The notes beneath the pieces were generated by a model, which saw nothing but the letters and a program-made list of their open reading frames with translations, searched no databases and was not told where the DNA came from. Below, one piece after another: positions 4,814 through 5,956 of a DNA stretch of 5,956 bases. Source of the DNA: Chloroflexi bacterium UBA4733 (GTDB taxonomy: Bacteria; Chloroflexota; UBA4733); assembly GCA_002404055.1 (NCBI GenBank), contig DHIZ01000289.1:413-6368 (forward strand). The letters are read 5' to 3'. The position numbers and the translations under genes were made by a program. Each line of letters opens with the position of its first letter. The stretch's first letter is position 1.

Positions 4814-5956
4814 ATGATCTCCTTAGCGTCCGAGGCGGAACGCGCTGCTCAACTGCGCTTTGTTGGACCGGCTCCAGTGGCCCGCCGGCTCGACGAGAAC
4901 CCGTTGATCGTCCCTGCCCATGTGCCGCCCACTCGCCCGGACATGGAGGTCGTCTGCGCCTTCAATCCGGCGGCAGTACGGCATGGTGACGAGATCGTGC
5001 TGCTCTTACGGGTGGCGGAACGCCCCCGCCTCGGGGCAGAGCCCGCCCTCGATGCCTGTCTGTTGGATATCAGTGGCCCGGAACCACTGTTCCTGCCGAT
5101 GGAACGAGACCTATCGGCCGATGCCCTGGTCGGTCTGGCGCTCTTCAACCCGGAAGGCGACCCGCCAGGCATCGTCAGCGCCTACGTTCGGCGGGACCTG
5201 CCCGGGCTGGACTTGCACGATCCACGGGCCGTCTCCTATCTGAAGCAGTCCTTCCTCTCCCAGATCTCGCATCTGCGGGTCGCGCGCAGCCGTGACGGCA
5301 TTCACTTTGCTATCGACTCCGAACCCGCCATCTCCCCCGGCACGCTGGTAGAAGAGTACGGCTGCGAGGATGCGCGCATCACACCGCTGGAGGGCCGCTA
5401 CTACATCACTTACGTGACCCCCTCCCGCCTTGGCATCACGACCAGCCTGGCCAGCACGAGCGATTTCCACAGCTTCAGCCGCGAAGGTCTCATGTTCCTG
5501 GGCGACCATAAGGATGTCGTCCTCTTCCCGGAACGGCTCGGCGGCCGGTACTGGGCGCTCACGCGTCCGATGCCATCGTCGTTCGCCCGCATTCATGGCA
5601 TCTGGCTCGCCAACAGCCCCGATCTGATCCACTGGGGTGAGCACGAACCCCTGGCCCTGCCCCGGCCCGGCTTCTGGGACGAGCGCCGCACCGGCGGTAG
5701 CACCGTGCCATTTCGCACCGATGCCGGCTGGCTGGTACTCTACCACGGTGTCGACATGGCGAACCGCTACTGCATGGGCGGGCTATTGCTGGATGGTGAT
5801 GACCCCACGCGCGTCCTCGCCCGCTCCCCCGAGCCGATCCTGGCCCCCGATGCACCGTTTGAGCGCGCCGGGTTCTACGGCAACGTGGTGTTGAGTTGCG
5901 GCCATGTCGGGCTGGACCCGCAGAACCGGCGTATCCGCCTCTACTACGGCGCCGCG
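4814..5956 (+). CDS. GH130 family glycoside phosphorylase or hydrolase, 3' end outside window
   Basis: This is a cytoplasmic five-bladed beta-propeller enzyme of family GH130, whose known members phosphorolyse (or in some subgroups hydrolyse) beta-mannosides such as mannosyl-glucose or beta-1,4/1,2-manno-oligosaccharides. The 381 visible residues have no signal peptide. Motifs in order are NPLIVPA (29-35), CAFNPAAV (48-55), LLLRVAER (63-70), ARSRDGIHF (157-165), EYGCEDARIT (181-190), HKDVVLFPE (232-240), ANSPDLIHW (266-274) and the near-terminal IRLYYGAA (374-381). Asp186 aligns with the proposed catalytic acid of the family (usual motif EDPRI; here Ala replaces Pro). His232 and Lys233 lie in a motif linked in the family to phosphate binding, which favours phosphorylase over hydrolase, but the substrate cannot be told. 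Members commonly end soon after the YYGAAD motif, so probably only a few tens of residues are missing. No transporter or partner enzyme is visible upstream; co-operonic genes could follow the window. Confidence 0.86.
   Translation, partial: MISLASEAERAAQLRFVGPAPVARRLDENPLIVPAHVPPTRPDMEVVCAFNPAAVRHGDEIVLLLRVAERPRLGAEPALDACLLDISGPEPLFLPMERDLSADALVGLALFNPEGDPPGIVSAYVRRDLPGLDLHDPRAVSYLKQSFLSQISHLRVARSRDGIHFAIDSEPAISPGTLVEEYGCEDARITPLEGRYYITYVTPSRLGITTSLASTSDFHSFSREGLMFLGDHKDVVLFPERLGGRYWALTRPMPSSFARIHGIWLANSPDLIHWGEHEPLALPRPGFWDERRTGGSTVPFRTDAGWLVLYHGVDMANRYCMGGLLLDGDDPTRVLARSPEPILAPDAPFERAGFYGNVVLSCGHVGLDPQNRRIRLYYGAA

Noticed and set aside
5111..5746. Minus-strand open frame of 211 codons inside the GH130 gene
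   Set aside because: It is antisense to the conserved GH130 motifs and has no recognisable domain.

Overview
The window is GC-rich bacterial DNA holding four protein genes in the order cytochrome c lipoprotein (minus strand, cut by the left edge), DUF2079 membrane protein (+), secreted carboxypeptidase-regulatory-like protein (+), and GH130-family glycoside phosphorylase/hydrolase (+, cut by the right edge). No RNA gene, CRISPR array or transposase gene is visible. The gene types, the GTG starts, the Pro/Thr-rich secreted-protein linkers and the dispersed palindromes with an AGGGGCG head all suggest a member of the Chloroflexota, probably class Chloroflexia. This placement is inference from style and remembered family distribution, not a search result.

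Layout. Positions 1-573 (minus) encode a lipid-anchored monohaem cytochrome c whose 3' part lies outside the window. Positions 574-745 are a divergent intergenic region with a perfect 17-bp palindrome (660-676) that reads as an extended -10 element on both strands. Positions 746-3058 encode a polytopic DUF2079 protein. Its cytoplasm-like loop carries a 222-bp, 74-codon insertion built almost wholly of nested inverted repeats. Six bases after its stop codon comes a second palindromic doublet (3064-3125). A short leader with a plausible -10 box precedes the secreted gene (3211-4695). A 118-bp spacer with a stem-loop and an extended -10 box leads to the GH130 gene (4814 to the end).

Functional links. 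The products are envelope respiration (cytochrome), a putative GT-C-like membrane enzyme, a secreted beta-sandwich protein and a mannoside-type sugar enzyme. Each + strand gene after the first has its own spacer and promoter-like sequence, so nothing here shows a single operon or shared pathway.

The strongest unusual observation is the in-frame palindromic insertion in the DUF2079 gene. It is flanked by a 7-bp direct repeat, spans exactly 74 codons, and its conceptual removal restores a short ordinary interhelix loop. It resembles in principle the protein-coding palindromic elements known from Rickettsia, although the sequence is unrelated as far as can be seen. The intergenic doublet at 3064-3125 shares its AGGGGCG head with opposite polarity, which suggests one repeat superfamily at work in this genome.
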